Positions 9,750 through 19,657 are shown, counted from the stretch's first letter. The stretch: DNA of 50,024 bases from Synechococcaceae cyanobacterium SM2_3_2 (GCA_012031565.1 JAAUUM010000005.1:1-50024); one strand, 5' to 3'. A program made the numbers and translations. The notes: generated by a model not told the origin, from the sequence alone.

Positions 9750-12494
9750 TCACGGGCGATCCCCAAGACGATCCCACCAAGACTGCACATTAACATCCAA
9801 CAATGGCCCCAAGCGCAAAACCTGAAGGAGCTGAGGGGTGGAAATATCTTGACACTCTTGCTGAGGCCAAGTGGTGCAACGGGGAGACAAATGTTGCTCC
9901 AGACAAGCTAGGTAAAACTCCTGTAGCTGATCAAGGGGAAGATGCAGCCGCAGATCGTGGGCTAGCTGAAGCCAATAGGTCGCCGCCTGTAGGTGATGGG
10001 CAAAATGGGTCGGATCAAAATCATGGGCAATCTGCCATAGATTCTGATGGATCAGATCATTAAGCGTCTCAGCCGCCTCAAAACGGCGCAGATGACAGCC
10101 TAACTGTTCAGCTTCATCTAAAATAGCCCGTAGCTCACCGGTCATATCCTCAATCGTGGCCAGATCATCTTCCGTTTGCAAGGATCGTAAGCAGCTCCGC
10201 AGCCTTTGATTGAGGGCAATTTGAGCTGCCGCCTGCAACTCCTCCGGCACAGGCAGATTATCCTGACGCAGGCCGAATAGAATGCTGTAGTTATCCAGAT
10301 AGATTTGACGGTAGGTTTCCCCCAGCCGATCCAAAGTCTCTTGGGTCATGGACTGCATTAACCGTTGACGATCATCTCCAAACAGGTGGCTCAGATCAAA
10401 AGTCTGGGATCCGAAATGGTTGCCAATCGCCATCACCAAGGCTGGACTGCTGAGACGACGGGATCCCTGTAGTAGCTCCTGCTTGAGATCCTCAAACTGT
10501 CGCCGGCCCGGAAAGGCCATCACCCCACAGTGGAAATCCCAACCGCTCAAGTGCAGCACCGCATAGATCAAGTCATGGGTCTCCTGGGTACGAGGAGAAT
10601 GCAGCAACAGCCGACCCACCACCAGGGATCCCGGGCCCATGCCTCGCCGTTCTCGATCCAGATGTTCGATGTCATAGCCATAGACATTGCCTTGACGATG
10701 GCTCTGCACCACCACCGAGGTGATGGCAAACTGGGCTGCAATTTGGGTCAAGCTGATCAAGGCGGGGCGAACCAATTGCCGATAGAGTTCAGCTCCATCC
10801 CGAAATTGGGCCACATTGCTGGGGGCCAAGCTGAGCCGCGAGACAAACTCAGGCTCCAAACTGAGGCTGGACACCTCCCCTGCTAGCTCAATGGCACGGG
10901 CAGCGTAGCGCAGGATTTGTACCCCTTCAGGCCGCGAGATCTCTTCAAAAAACCAACCGCAACTGGTGAACATCAGTTGGCCAAACCGCTGCATCTCTAA
11001 CAGCCGTAGCACTTCGGTCTGTTCAGGAGCCGAGAGAGGTCGCCGTTGATGAGTCCCCCAAAACGCTGGCAATTGTTCGCGATCCAAGATCACGTCGATG
11101 TAGGCATCCCGCGCCCGCCAGGGATCCTTGAGATAGGGATGAGTCTGGGCACTAAAGATCCGATCCAGCTGATCCCGCAGCCAATTGAGGGACTGTCGCA
11201 ACGGCTGCCGCCAACGCTGATGCCAAGCCCCTCCGCCCCCACACCCACAATCTCGCGTCCAACGACCCACCCCATGCGAACAACTCCAGGCGGTGACGGG
11301 CTTCAGCTTCACTTCCCACTGCGGCGGATTGAGACTGAGAAAATGGCTGTAATTGGTGACTGTCCAGCCCCGTTGGGGAAACTCCGACACAAACCCATAG
11401 GCAATGGTGCGCTCCACCCCCCGTTTGTGATGGCCGAAGGTCTCGCCATCGGTGGCACAGCTGACCAACTGGGTACGTTTCGGATCGGGATCCATCGCCC
11501 CCGCCAGCCGATCAGCCATCCGGGCGCTGTTGTAGACCAAGTCGCTAAAGCCCAGATCGCCTGAGATGGGGCCGTCATAAAAGAAGACATCTAGATAGCC
11601 TGTGCCATCAGCGGTAAAGCAGCGATAGGGATGCCGGGGATCGATCTGGCCATTGCTGGCATCCCGCCAAGAGCTGTTGGTCTGAGCGGATCCCTCTGCT
11701 CCTAAGGGTCGGTAAGCCTCCGCCTGAGTGGGGGCCAAGATGATGAACCGGATCCCTTCCGTCACCAAGGCTTTGACAGTGGCCTGATCAATGGCGGCCT
11801 CAGCTAGCCACATCCCCAAGGGATCCCGGCCAAAGCGATAGCGAAAATCGGCGATGCCCCAGCGGATCTGGGTGCGCTTGTCGCGGTCGTTCGCCAACGG
11901 CAAGATCACATGGTTATAAACCTGGGCGATGCCATTGCCATACCCTTGGAGTCGTTCAGCACTGAGTTTGTCGGCCTCCAGAATGCGGCGATAGACCTCC
12001 ACATCATGCCGCTCCAGCCAGGTCAGCAACGTTGCTCCAAAGTTGAAGCTGAGGTACTCATAGTTATTGACGATCTGCAACACCTGACCATCTTCATCCA
12101 AGATGCGAGCAAACGCATTGGGCCGATAACATTCCGCCAAAATCCGTTCATTCCAGTCATGAAAGGGGGCAGCTCCGGGCTGGCGCTCGATCACATCCAG
12201 ACAGGGGTGTTCGCGGGGGGGCTGATAAAAGTGCCCATGCAGGGTCACAAACACATTGGAGTCCACTTTAGCGACCTTGGGCCGAGGGGAGGTGGCCCCC
12301 TGATCGTGATGCGCTGACGGGGGATACTGTTCCGCCGGGATCCCTGAAGGGGCGGGATCGGAAGGAGGGGTTGGGGTCATGAGATTGGCCTTCTTCCCAG
12401 GGACAGGCCCTGACGGAGATGGTTGATTCCACGCAGGCAAAGGCGCTTGAGATTTCGATAATGTTTGAGATACAGACAGATCAGAATCAGACAC
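9750..12494 (-). CDS. Glycoside hydrolase family 57 / DUF3536 protein
   Basis: FVTLHGHFYQPPREHPCLD, FHDWNERILAECYRPNAFARI, NNYEYLSFNFGATLLTWLE, CATDGETFGHH. Confidence 0.88.
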   Translation of the reverse strand: MSDSDLSVSQTLSKSQAPLPAWNQPSPSGPVPGKKANLMTPTPPSDPAPSGIPAEQYPPSAHHDQGATSPRPKVAKVDSNVFVTLHGHFYQPPREHPCLDVIERQPGAAPFHDWNERILAECYRPNAFARILDEDGQVLQIVNNYEYLSFNFGATLLTWLERHDVEVYRRILEADKLSAERLQGYGNGIAQVYNHVILPLANDRDKRTQIRWGIADFRYRFGRDPLGMWLAEAAIDQATVKALVTEGIRFIILAPTQAEAYRPLGAEGSAQTNSSWRDASNGQIDPRHPYRCFTADGTGYLDVFFYDGPISGDLGFSDLVYNSARMADRLAGAMDPDPKRTQLVSCATDGETFGHHKRGVERTIAYGFVSEFPQRGWTVTNYSHFLSLNPPQWEVKLKPVTAWSCSHGVGRWTRDCGCGGGGAWHQRWRQPLRQSLNWLRDQLDRIFSAQTHPYLKDPWRARDAYIDVILDREQLPAFWGTHQRRPLSAPEQTEVLRLLEMQRFGQLMFTSCGWFFEEISRPEGVQILRYAARAIELAGEVSSLSLEPEFVSRLSLAPSNVAQFRDGAELYRQLVRPALISLTQIAAQFAITSVVVQSHRQGNVYGYDIEHLDRERRGMGPGSLVVGRLLLHSPRTQETHDLIYAVLHLSGWDFHCGVMAFPGRRQFEDLKQELLQGSRRLSSPALVMAIGNHFGSQTFDLSHLFGDDRQRLMQSMTQETLDRLGETYRQIYLDNYSILFGLRQDNLPVPEELQAAAQIALNQRLRSCLRSLQTEDDLATIEDMTGELRAILDEAEQLGCHLRRFEAAETLNDLIHQNLWQIAHDFDPTHFAHHLQAATYWLQLAHDLRLHLPLDQLQEFYLACLEQHLSPRCTTWPQQECQDISTPQLLQVLRLGPLLDVNVQSWWDRLGDRP

Positions 12495-12807
12495 AAAAAA
12501 CTCTACTCATAGTCAGGGGTATAGCAATGTGAATCAATGCCCCAGCACCGACTGACGGCGTCATAGAACTATTGAGATAACGCATTTACCTAACTTCAGA
12601 CTACGCCGATCCTTTCCTGGCGGCTTAAACCTCAAGGATCCTTTCCGATTGCATCACACGGGGGAGGAAACTTCACCAAAAGATACAAATTACTCAGGAA
12701 ATCAACTTATTGCCCAAATTATTGCCCAAACCATGCGTCCATCAGGCTGAGTGACAATCAAGGATCCCTTTTAGAGAAAACAGATTGCCATCATCCCGGT
12801 CAATTTA

Positions 12808-13474
12808 TCAAGATTCTGTGAAATTCTGAGGTGAAGTTGCGTTAACACCTCGGGCGATGGCTTGTAATCGCTGCAGCCGTAGGGTCGTCTCGATATCCGT
12901 TTTGTCGGCTTGGAGGGTGGTTTCGATGGCTAAGGCCAACTGTCGCGCTGCTTCTGGGCGATCATAACCGCGAAACTGGGCCCGTCGCAGGGCAAATTCA
13001 TCGGCATCCAGTTGGGCTGTTTCACTATTCATATCTTGCCAGACCTGCCGGATCGCCAGACCTGCCACCCCCCCCGGCCAATAGCACCGAGAAAAAATTT
13101 TGACTGGCCAGTTCAGCCAAGACAGAGACTCCCCCCACGGCAGCGACGATCTGATAAAGACCGGGCCGGAACCAATTGCGGGTATCGAACCAGCCCACCT
13201 CGCGCAAAAACAGCAAATCTCGCTGGGGCTGAGGGATCCGCTGCCAGCGGCTAAAGTCGATCAACAGAGTGGCATCCGGTCGCCACGGGGCAGGACGTTT
13301 TAACCGCAGGGGAGCTTCTAGCGGCACCAGCGTGGGCTGCAAAGTCACCAAAGACCGCAAGGAGGCGGGCAACAGATCCCGTAACCGCTGGATCTCCTCA
13401 GATTGAGAGGCACCCGAGGGAGGGGATCCAGGAGCTGATTGGTAGGGAGTGCCGTAGGGGGGGGATCCAGTCAT
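12808..13474 (-). pseudogene. DUF3318-type paralogue interrupted by a frameshift at a C8/G8 tract
   Basis: ORFs 13025..13474 (LRDLLPASLRSLVTLQPT...LLAGGGGRSG) and 12808..13068 (MAGLAIRQVWQDMN...) join cleanly if one G is removed from the G8 tract (13068..13075): LLAGGVAGLAIRQVWQDM. Confidence 0.7.
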
Positions 13475-13593
13475 GGGGGTGTCATTGAAGCAGACGGCTG
13501 TAGTTTACCTGATCTGTCAGTCTTTCGACTCGGGTTGATACGGATCAAGCACAATTCAGAATGGACTCCAAAGCAGCAAGCTAGGGCTGGGAT

Positions 13594-13657
13594 CCCCGAG
13601 AAAACAGCTCCCCGAGAAAACAGCTCCCCGAGAAAACAGCTCCCCGAGAAAACAGCT
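13594..13657. repeat. 16-bp tandem repeat, 4 perfect copies plus a degenerate fifth
   Basis: (CCCCGAGAAAACAGCT)x4 followed by TCCTGACAAAACAG. Confidence 0.95.
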
Positions 13658-13745
13658 TCCTGACAAAACAGATACACTAAACACACTACTGAATACACTC
13701 AGGATTGACTGAGCCAGTCAGATTTGCAGCCATTGTCTCGCCGCT

Positions 13746-14465
13746 TTGTCCCCCTTTATGACTTCTGTTGTCTATGCGTATGCTTTCTTGGCCGCCCCCT
13801 CTCCTGAACAAAAGGTAGAGTTAGAGGCCATTGAAGGCTTGCAAGAGCAGATCCAGATCATCACTGGCCCCACCCCGATGGCCGCCGCTGTGGAAGCCAA
13901 TATCGATCTAGACGCCATGAAAGCCTCGGATACTCTGCTCTTGCGCTCAGCCTTGCGACACGACCAGGTGATCTGTCAGCTGTTTGGCCACACCTCCGTC
14001 ATTCCCCTGCGATTTGGCACCGGATTTGTGTCAACGGACAAACTTCAACATCACCTCCAGCAACAGGCATCTCTCTATCAGCAGACCCTCAACAGCTTGT
14101 CTGGACGGGCGGAATATCTGCTCAAGGTCTTTGCCCCATCCGAGCCAGATGTTGTTCCCGTTGCTGCCGCCAGTGGCACCGCTTACCTGTTGGCCCGTCG
14201 GCAAGCCTACCAAAACCAACAAATCTATCTGCAAATGCTGGAGCAAGCCAGCCAAAGTTTGGCAGATTTATGGCCCGCCAGTTGGCCACGACAGGCACTG
14301 GATCCCCACGGAGAAGAACGCAGCCGGATCACCTTTTTGCTGGATCCCGCCCAGTATCAGGAGGCGGTGGCCCAAGCCCAAGACTGGCAACAGCAGCATC
14401 AGGGCTGGCGATTAGAGTGGGGTGGCGGCTTACCTCCCTATCATTTTGTTCAGGGCGCTGTTTGA
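13746..14465 (+). CDS. Gas vesicle protein GvpL/GvpF family
   Basis: VVYAYAFLAAP, LRHDQVICQLFGHTSVIPLRFGTGF, YLLARRQAYQNQ, GGGLPPYHFV typical of GvpF/L. Confidence 0.85.
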   Translation: MSPFMTSVVYAYAFLAAPSPEQKVELEAIEGLQEQIQIITGPTPMAAAVEANIDLDAMKASDTLLLRSALRHDQVICQLFGHTSVIPLRFGTGFVSTDKLQHHLQQQASLYQQTLNSLSGRAEYLLKVFAPSEPDVVPVAAASGTAYLLARRQAYQNQQIYLQMLEQASQSLADLWPASWPRQALDPHGEERSRITFLLDPAQYQEAVAQAQDWQQQHQGWRLEWGGGLPPYHFVQGAV

Positions 14466-14555
14466 GAGCAATGCCTGCCCATATCCCAGCAACTCAGGAT
14501 TGATGTCTTGAATCTTGACTGCCTGTTGATTGTCTTTAATGCCTGAAGGATATCC

Positions 14556-15128
14556 ATGCCCGATCCATCCGCCTCTCCAGATTTCCAGTCGGCTGATAAT
14601 TCTTGTGATGGCGAAGGGATGGCAATGCAGATCACCGCAGCCCAACCGCAAGATTGGGGACAGATCGAGGGATCCTCAACCGGGATCCCTGTGCTCAGGC
14701 CCAAGGCCCAAAATGCTCAGGCGGGCTTAGGCAGTTTGGTGTTGACGGTGGTGGAGCTGGTGCGGCAATTGATGGAGGCCCAGGTGGTGCGCCGCATGGA
14801 GGCAGGGCGACTAACTGAGGCTGAGATTGAGCGAGCGGGCCAGAGCCTTCAGACCATGCGCGATCAGATTTTGACCATCTGTGACCTTCTGGAGATCGAT
14901 CCCAACGACCTCAATCTGGATCTGGGGGAACTGGGCCGACTATTGCCCAAAGAGGGAGCCTATTATCCCGATCAACCCAGCCAGGATGGATCCCTGTTGG
15001 AATTGCTGGATCGGCTGATCACCACTGGCATTGTGGTAGATGGGGAGATTGATATCGGACTGGCTCAATTGGATCTGATCCATGCCCGTCTTAAGCTGGT
15101 GTTGGTGTCGGATGCCAAGCTGATCTAG
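14556..15128 (+). CDS. gvpK: Gas vesicle protein GvpK
   Basis: GLGSLVLTVVELVRQLMEAQVVRRMEAGRLTEAEIERAGQSLQTM...LEIDPNDLNLDLGELG. Confidence 0.88.
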   Translation: MPDPSASPDFQSADNSCDGEGMAMQITAAQPQDWGQIEGSSTGIPVLRPKAQNAQAGLGSLVLTVVELVRQLMEAQVVRRMEAGRLTEAEIERAGQSLQTMRDQILTICDLLEIDPNDLNLDLGELGRLLPKEGAYYPDQPSQDGSLLELLDRLITTGIVVDGEIDIGLAQLDLIHARLKLVLVSDAKLI

Positions 15129-15390
15129 GGTGTGTTTGAAAAGAATTACTTGGGTGGGCGAGACGATTTCAAGGCATGACTCAGGTATACATCACTCAGA
15201 CATAGACATCACTTAGATATAGTTGAATACCCCTGTTCTTGAGATGCAACCGAATAGTTAGGCAGCGGTAGCTTAATGCCGTCCAGCAACATAAAATGAT
15301 TGGTGAGAATAGTTTTCCTATAGAGCTTTCCCTCACGCTACAGCGGCAAAACTCTAAACCCCCTGCGGTTGACCGTCCTCTTGAGCACCC

Positions 15391-16485
15391 CTATTCATCG
15401 CTCTGGGATCCCGAATCCGAGGATGGATCCTGAGGATGGAGAGCTTTGCTCAGTCGTCGCAGGGCTTGGGCTTGCTCCATTGTCCGACCCAGATCTTGGC
15501 TATCTTCTAGGCCCACCACATAGGTCTGGAGCACGGCCAGCGTGGGGTAGTCCTGCCACAACTCCTCCATCGTCTCCCGCAACCGGATCACCCATTCGCG
15601 GCTGCTCCAACCTTGCAAGATCTGAAAAGGGTTGATCAGATTCAGTTGTTGCCCCAGTTGGTTCAGATTTTTGTTCCGTAGCTGGGGATCAAAGGTGTCG
15701 GCAGCCTTGAGCAATTGTTGAGCTAGTAGAGGACGCAGCTGGGTTTCTGCTTTGTGCAAGACTGCTGCGGCAGATTCAGCCACCTGACTTGGGGTTGGGA
15801 TCCGACGGGCCAAGGGCAAGGCAGACAAGACCAACTCGATGCGGCGGGCGGCTCCAGTGGCCTCTAGATTGGACTCCACTGCTGTGCCTACGCTCAACAC
15901 CAGATCGCTGGTCAACAGTTGCAGCGCCTCCAACACCAGCGGGATCGGAATGGCCAACCGTAGCCAATCGCTACGGACAATGGAGCGAATCTGCAATCCA
16001 ATAAACTCCGCCACCTGTGCCCCCTGGATCCCCAAGGAGGTCAGCCAGAGATAGCCATCCTCAGACTCAGGTTCCTCCTCTTTGAGCAGGCGGGCCAGAT
16101 ACTCGGGATCCTGTTGTTGGGTCAGGGTTTGACCTCCTTTCTTGAGGATCTGCTGCCGGAGCTTGGCATCGCTGGCCAACAGTTTTTTTAACTCAGGGGA
16201 TCCCAGCAGTTGTAGCACCACTCCTGCCGTCGCCCCTGCCACCTCAATGGCCACCAGCGTTGTCACCAAAACAGCCGAGGTGTCAATATCAACGGATCCC
16301 TGGCGATCTAAAACGAGGGGCAGGCCACTCAATCCATAGCTGCGGGCACTGGCCTGTTGCAGCTCGACCCAAGACTGGAGTGGCTGGACTGCCGATTCTG
16401 CTGCATTTCCTTCAGCTTCAGTCGCAGCCGGATCCCTGGGTAAGGGCGCTGGACTCAATTTTTCGGTTGCCAATGGTAAAAGCAA
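15391..16485 (-). CDS. Hypothetical protein, hydrophobic patches
   Basis: 364-aa ORF; stops 3' of gvpK (convergent); overlaps the next ORF by about 31 nt. Confidence 0.6.
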   Translation of the reverse strand: MLLPLATEKLSPAPLPRDPAATEAEGNAAESAVQPLQSWVELQQASARSYGLSGLPLVLDRQGSVDIDTSAVLVTTLVAIEVAGATAGVVLQLLGSPELKKLLASDAKLRQQILKKGGQTLTQQQDPEYLARLLKEEEPESEDGYLWLTSLGIQGAQVAEFIGLQIRSIVRSDWLRLAIPIPLVLEALQLLTSDLVLSVGTAVESNLEATGAARRIELVLSALPLARRIPTPSQVAESAAAVLHKAETQLRPLLAQQLLKAADTFDPQLRNKNLNQLGQQLNLINPFQILQGWSSREWVIRLRETMEELWQDYPTLAVLQTYVVGLEDSQDLGRTMEQAQALRRLSKALHPQDPSSDSGSQSDE

Positions 16486-16889
16486 CTGGCCAGCAAAGCC
16501 CGCTCCATCGCCCCTGAGATCGCCGCCAGCACCACCTCGATCTGCTTGGGGGTGAGGGCATTGGCAATAGCCTCCACGTCGGCTTGTAGCGGTGCTAAGT
16601 CTTGGGTGATGCGATAGGAGGCCAAGGCCAAGCTGAGCCGATCTTTGGCATCGCGGGGGGCTCCCCCCAATTGCAGTTGGGCCGAAGCCATAGCCTGCTG
16701 AAAGGCAAGATCAGTTTGGGTCGGGATCCCTTGCACTACGGTTTCGATGGTCTTGCCCAACTGGCTGAGCTGCTGCTGCACCAGCTGCCAATAGTCCGGC
16801 TCAATCGGGGGATCCGGTTGGGGAGAGACTGGATCTGGCGTGGGGATAGCGGTATTGGGCACAGAACTGGGATCAAAAGGCGCAGTCAT
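16455..16889 (-). CDS. Hypothetical protein
   Basis: Likely start MTAPFDPSSVPNTAIPTPDP within ORF 16455..17213; the ORF upstream of this start looks like unrelated remnant sequence. Confidence 0.55.
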   Translation of the reverse strand: MTAPFDPSSVPNTAIPTPDPVSPQPDPPIEPDYWQLVQQQLSQLGKTIETVVQGIPTQTDLAFQQAMASAQLQLGGAPRDAKDRLSLALASYRITQDLAPLQADVEAIANALTPKQIEVVLAAISGAMERALLASCFYHWQPKN

Positions 16890-16970
16890 CAGGATCCTCC
16901 TGCAAGGCTGTTTCACTCTATCGCGTGCCTCGGGTTGAAGGCCAAGAGTCGAGTCCCTACCATCCTGCTT

Positions 16971-17066
16971 TCGCTGATTCACAATTTGACGGACTTTATA
17001 GGCCAGATCAACTTTACGGTAGGGTTTGCTGAGCACCTGTACCCCCTGATCCAAGGGTCTTTGCAC
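16971..17066 (-). pseudogene. Remnant of a receiver-domain C-terminus
   Basis: VQRPLDQGVQVLSKPYRKVDLAYKVRQIVNQR matches the beta5-alpha5 end (SKPY...L..KVR) of a receiver domain; nothing upstream in frame resembles the rest. Confidence 0.5.
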
Positions 17067-17260
17067 ACTCGTGAAGCATCTTCCCCGACCCTGACATCCA
17101 AAACCTAGAGAAGCGACCTTGTGCGGCAGTGACAAAATAGACAACAAGATAAGCAATGAAAAGAAGGCGAAAGGCAACGGGATCCCCTGAGCACAAAAAA
17201 AGCCCCATCCCAACCATCAGGTTAAAGACAGGGCGCAGCGATTTGGAACTAGGAAATGCT

Positions 17261-18199
17261 TTACAGCAGACGGTACTGAAGGGTGTAGCTGCCTGTCTCT
17301 CCGGCTGAGAAGGTATTGGCCCGGATGGTGTAGGTGCCAGACTCCGGCAGATAGACCACCAACAGCGCATCGGTGTCACCACCGCTGTCATCATTGGAGG
17401 CAATCACCTCACCCTGAGCATCCAAAACTTCCAGATAGGCATCGATCTCTGTGCTGGTCATGGAGACCAAGAGGGCCCGCCCCCCCCGTGCTTCCAGCGC
17501 GTGTTCCTCCATCCAGCTCTCATCACTGGGGTGACGAGCGGATCCCTCTCCCAATCGGCTGGCGATGGTTTGTTCCCATTCCACTGACCCAAGGGTGTAT
17601 CCCAGTTCGTAATCTCCCGTTTCGCCACCTTCAAAGCTGCTGGCCTCGATGGTGTAGGAGCCTGCGCTCGGGAACCGAACCGCCATAAATGAATTGACAT
17701 CTGGGCCAGAATCATCATCACTGGCAATAATCTGGTCGGAGGAGTCACGTACCGCCAAATAAGTATCAAAATCAGCACTATTCATAGCAGCAATCAAGAT
17801 ATCTCCAGACTGAACAGTCAACGGATGGTCTTGGATATAGCTGTCATCCAAAGGATTGACACGCGCAGTCTCATCCAACTGGCCTGAAATCGTCTGGCTA
17901 GCCCGATAAAACGCCTCAGAGGATCCCGTGGATCCCGTTGAAGAGGAACCGCCGCGTAGCGCCTGCACCCCCGATAAAATCACCCGCATTTCCGAACAGC
18001 CGGATCCCAGCAGGAGAGAAGCCAAAACCAATAGAGGCGAAATCTTGCGCCCCCAGTGGCCCTGTGCCTGACGGTTGACCGAACGCCCTTGATCGGGTCG
18101 AACAACGGCCCCCTGCAATGACTCAGACTTTAATGACCCAGATAGACCTAAACCAGATAAACCTAAATAGGGAAAAGAATCACCTGACATCTCCGACAT
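17261..18199 (-). CDS. Probable lipoprotein with tandem PPC-like domains
   Basis: LLVLASLLLGSGC lipobox; two copies of YLAVRDSSDQIIASDDDSGPD / YLEVLDAQGEVIASNDDSGGD plus ...SYTIEASSFEGGETGDYELGYTL / TYTIRANTFSAGETGSYTLQYRL. Confidence 0.8.
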   Translation of the reverse strand: MSEMSGDSFPYLGLSGLGLSGSLKSESLQGAVVRPDQGRSVNRQAQGHWGRKISPLLVLASLLLGSGCSEMRVILSGVQALRGGSSSTGSTGSSEAFYRASQTISGQLDETARVNPLDDSYIQDHPLTVQSGDILIAAMNSADFDTYLAVRDSSDQIIASDDDSGPDVNSFMAVRFPSAGSYTIEASSFEGGETGDYELGYTLGSVEWEQTIASRLGEGSARHPSDESWMEEHALEARGGRALLVSMTSTEIDAYLEVLDAQGEVIASNDDSGGDTDALLVVYLPESGTYTIRANTFSAGETGSYTLQYRLL

Positions 18200-18506
18200 C
18201 TAAGACCCCCTTTTATGTGAGCCGACTCAACTCAAGGAACATGACACTGTACATCATGACACTGCTGATGTTGAAGCTGAGTGATCTCGGTCATCAGGTT
18301 GTCTGAATCATTGTCTGATCAAGTCAACTGTATCGGTGTGCGGAGGATGTGATGATTTAACGCCATTGACTCAAGATCTCAAGTTGAACTCTGGCCAGGA
18401 GACAAGCGCCCGTGAGAGAAATCAACCTGAGATTTCAACACCCTCAATCCGAGTCAATTATCTCTTGATGAGATGTCTCTTGATGAAAGCTACTTGGGGA
18501 CAGGAG

Positions 18507-18680
18507 TTAGAGGCTGACATCCCCATCGCAAAGTTCAAGCTGCGTCACCAGCCACCAGAGGGTGATATCGCTGTAGGTAGCGCGTCGTTTGAGACGAGAG
18601 ATACTATGGGTGGGATCCTGATGGTTGATCATCCATTCTTCAGAAATCGCTTGCCGACGTGAACGTGCCTGACTTTTCAT
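18507..18680 (-). CDS. Small ORF (57 aa), possible conserved small protein
   Basis: MKSQARSRRQAISEEWMINHQDPTHSISRLKRRATYSDITLWWLVTQLELCDGDVSL; AGGAGGATAGGGAGT just upstream of ATG; below the 60-aa cutoff of the track. Confidence 0.35.
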   Translation of the reverse strand: MKSQARSRRQAISEEWMINHQDPTHSISRLKRRATYSDITLWWLVTQLELCDGDVSL

Positions 18681-18985
18681 ACTCCCTATCCTCCTGCAAT
18701 GGGCTACCTGTCTCTAGGATGACCAATTTTGTAGGAGCCGTGTGAAAAAGATATTACGCTGCCACGGAGAACCCGCGTAAAGATACTCACCTATCAGGCT
18801 ATATCTTGTAGCAGATCTTCAGATTTTTTGCAGTGCATCAGGAACATCTCGACCTCTTTTGCTCGGTGTAAGATGAGCATTAAACCTGCTTTTCAGGTGT
18901 AGGCAGGGATCCCAGCCATTTGTTTGAGTTTTGGCTTTCACTTTACAAAGTGTAATACAATTAAGGTCGCAGACTTGTTCTAACT

Positions 18986-19657
18986 TTGCAATCCCTCATG
19001 TTGCTTCACGAAAATCAACGAACCAAGCTGGATCCCAGCGACGATGCCGACTTTTATGCCCAGCCTCGCTTTGTCACCCATGTGGATCAGGGCTTTATTC
19101 GCCAGTTGACTGATCTCTATCGAGAGCGGCTCCAGCCTCAGACTCGCCTGTTGGATTTGATGAGCAGCTGGGTGTCACATTTGCCCCAGGAAATGACATT
19201 TGAGCATATCGAGGGTCATGGGCTCAACCCAGAGGAGCTGGCCGCTAATCCCCGACTGAATCACTTCTTTGTCCAAAATCTAAATCGGGATCCCATCTTG
19301 CCCTTGGCGGATCAATCTTTTGATGCCGTGTTGAATACGGTATCGGTGCAATATCTTGAGCAGCCCGAACGGGTATTTGGCGAGATCTATCGGGTGTTGA
19401 AACCGGGCGGCATTGCGATCGTCAGTTTCTCCAACCGGATGTTTTACCAAAAGGCCATTCAGGTCTGGCGTGACAACCATGAATCAGGGCGAGTGCAATT
19501 GGTCAAGGACTACTTTGCCTCTGTGGCGGGATTTGAGGCCGCAGAGGTGATCGCCCGCCCCGGCACCCCCTCCGTTCTCTCGTGGCTGGGGATGGGGGAT
19601 GGTCAGGATCCCTTTTATGCAGTGGTGGCGACTCGGCAGCAAATCCCTGGACACTAG
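18986..19657 (+). CDS. SAM-dependent methyltransferase (class I, Methyltransf_11-like)
   Basis: LPLADQSFDAVLNTVSVQYLEQPERVFGEIYRVLKPGGIAIVSFSNRMF. Confidence 0.85.
   Translation: MQSLMLLHENQRTKLDPSDDADFYAQPRFVTHVDQGFIRQLTDLYRERLQPQTRLLDLMSSWVSHLPQEMTFEHIEGHGLNPEELAANPRLNHFFVQNLNRDPILPLADQSFDAVLNTVSVQYLEQPERVFGEIYRVLKPGGIAIVSFSNRMFYQKAIQVWRDNHESGRVQLVKDYFASVAGFEAAEVIARPGTPSVLSWLGMGDGQDPFYAVVATRQQIPGH

Noticed and set aside
9803-12317. Numerous + strand ORFs (9803..10063, 10530..10886, 11046..11564, 11910..12317)
   Set aside because: Antisense shadows of the high-confidence GH57 gene; composition and lack of motifs fit spurious ORFs in GC-rich sequence.
13471-13698. Minus-strand ORF with AVFSGSCFLGELFSRGAVFSG, superficially pentapeptide-repeat-like
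   Set aside because: It arises from the 16-bp tandem repeat, whose unit is not a multiple of three, so frames rotate through it; not a credible protein.
18336-18662. ORF 108 aa on + strand
   Set aside because: No recognisable motif, and a better-supported small ORF lies on the opposite strand over part of it.
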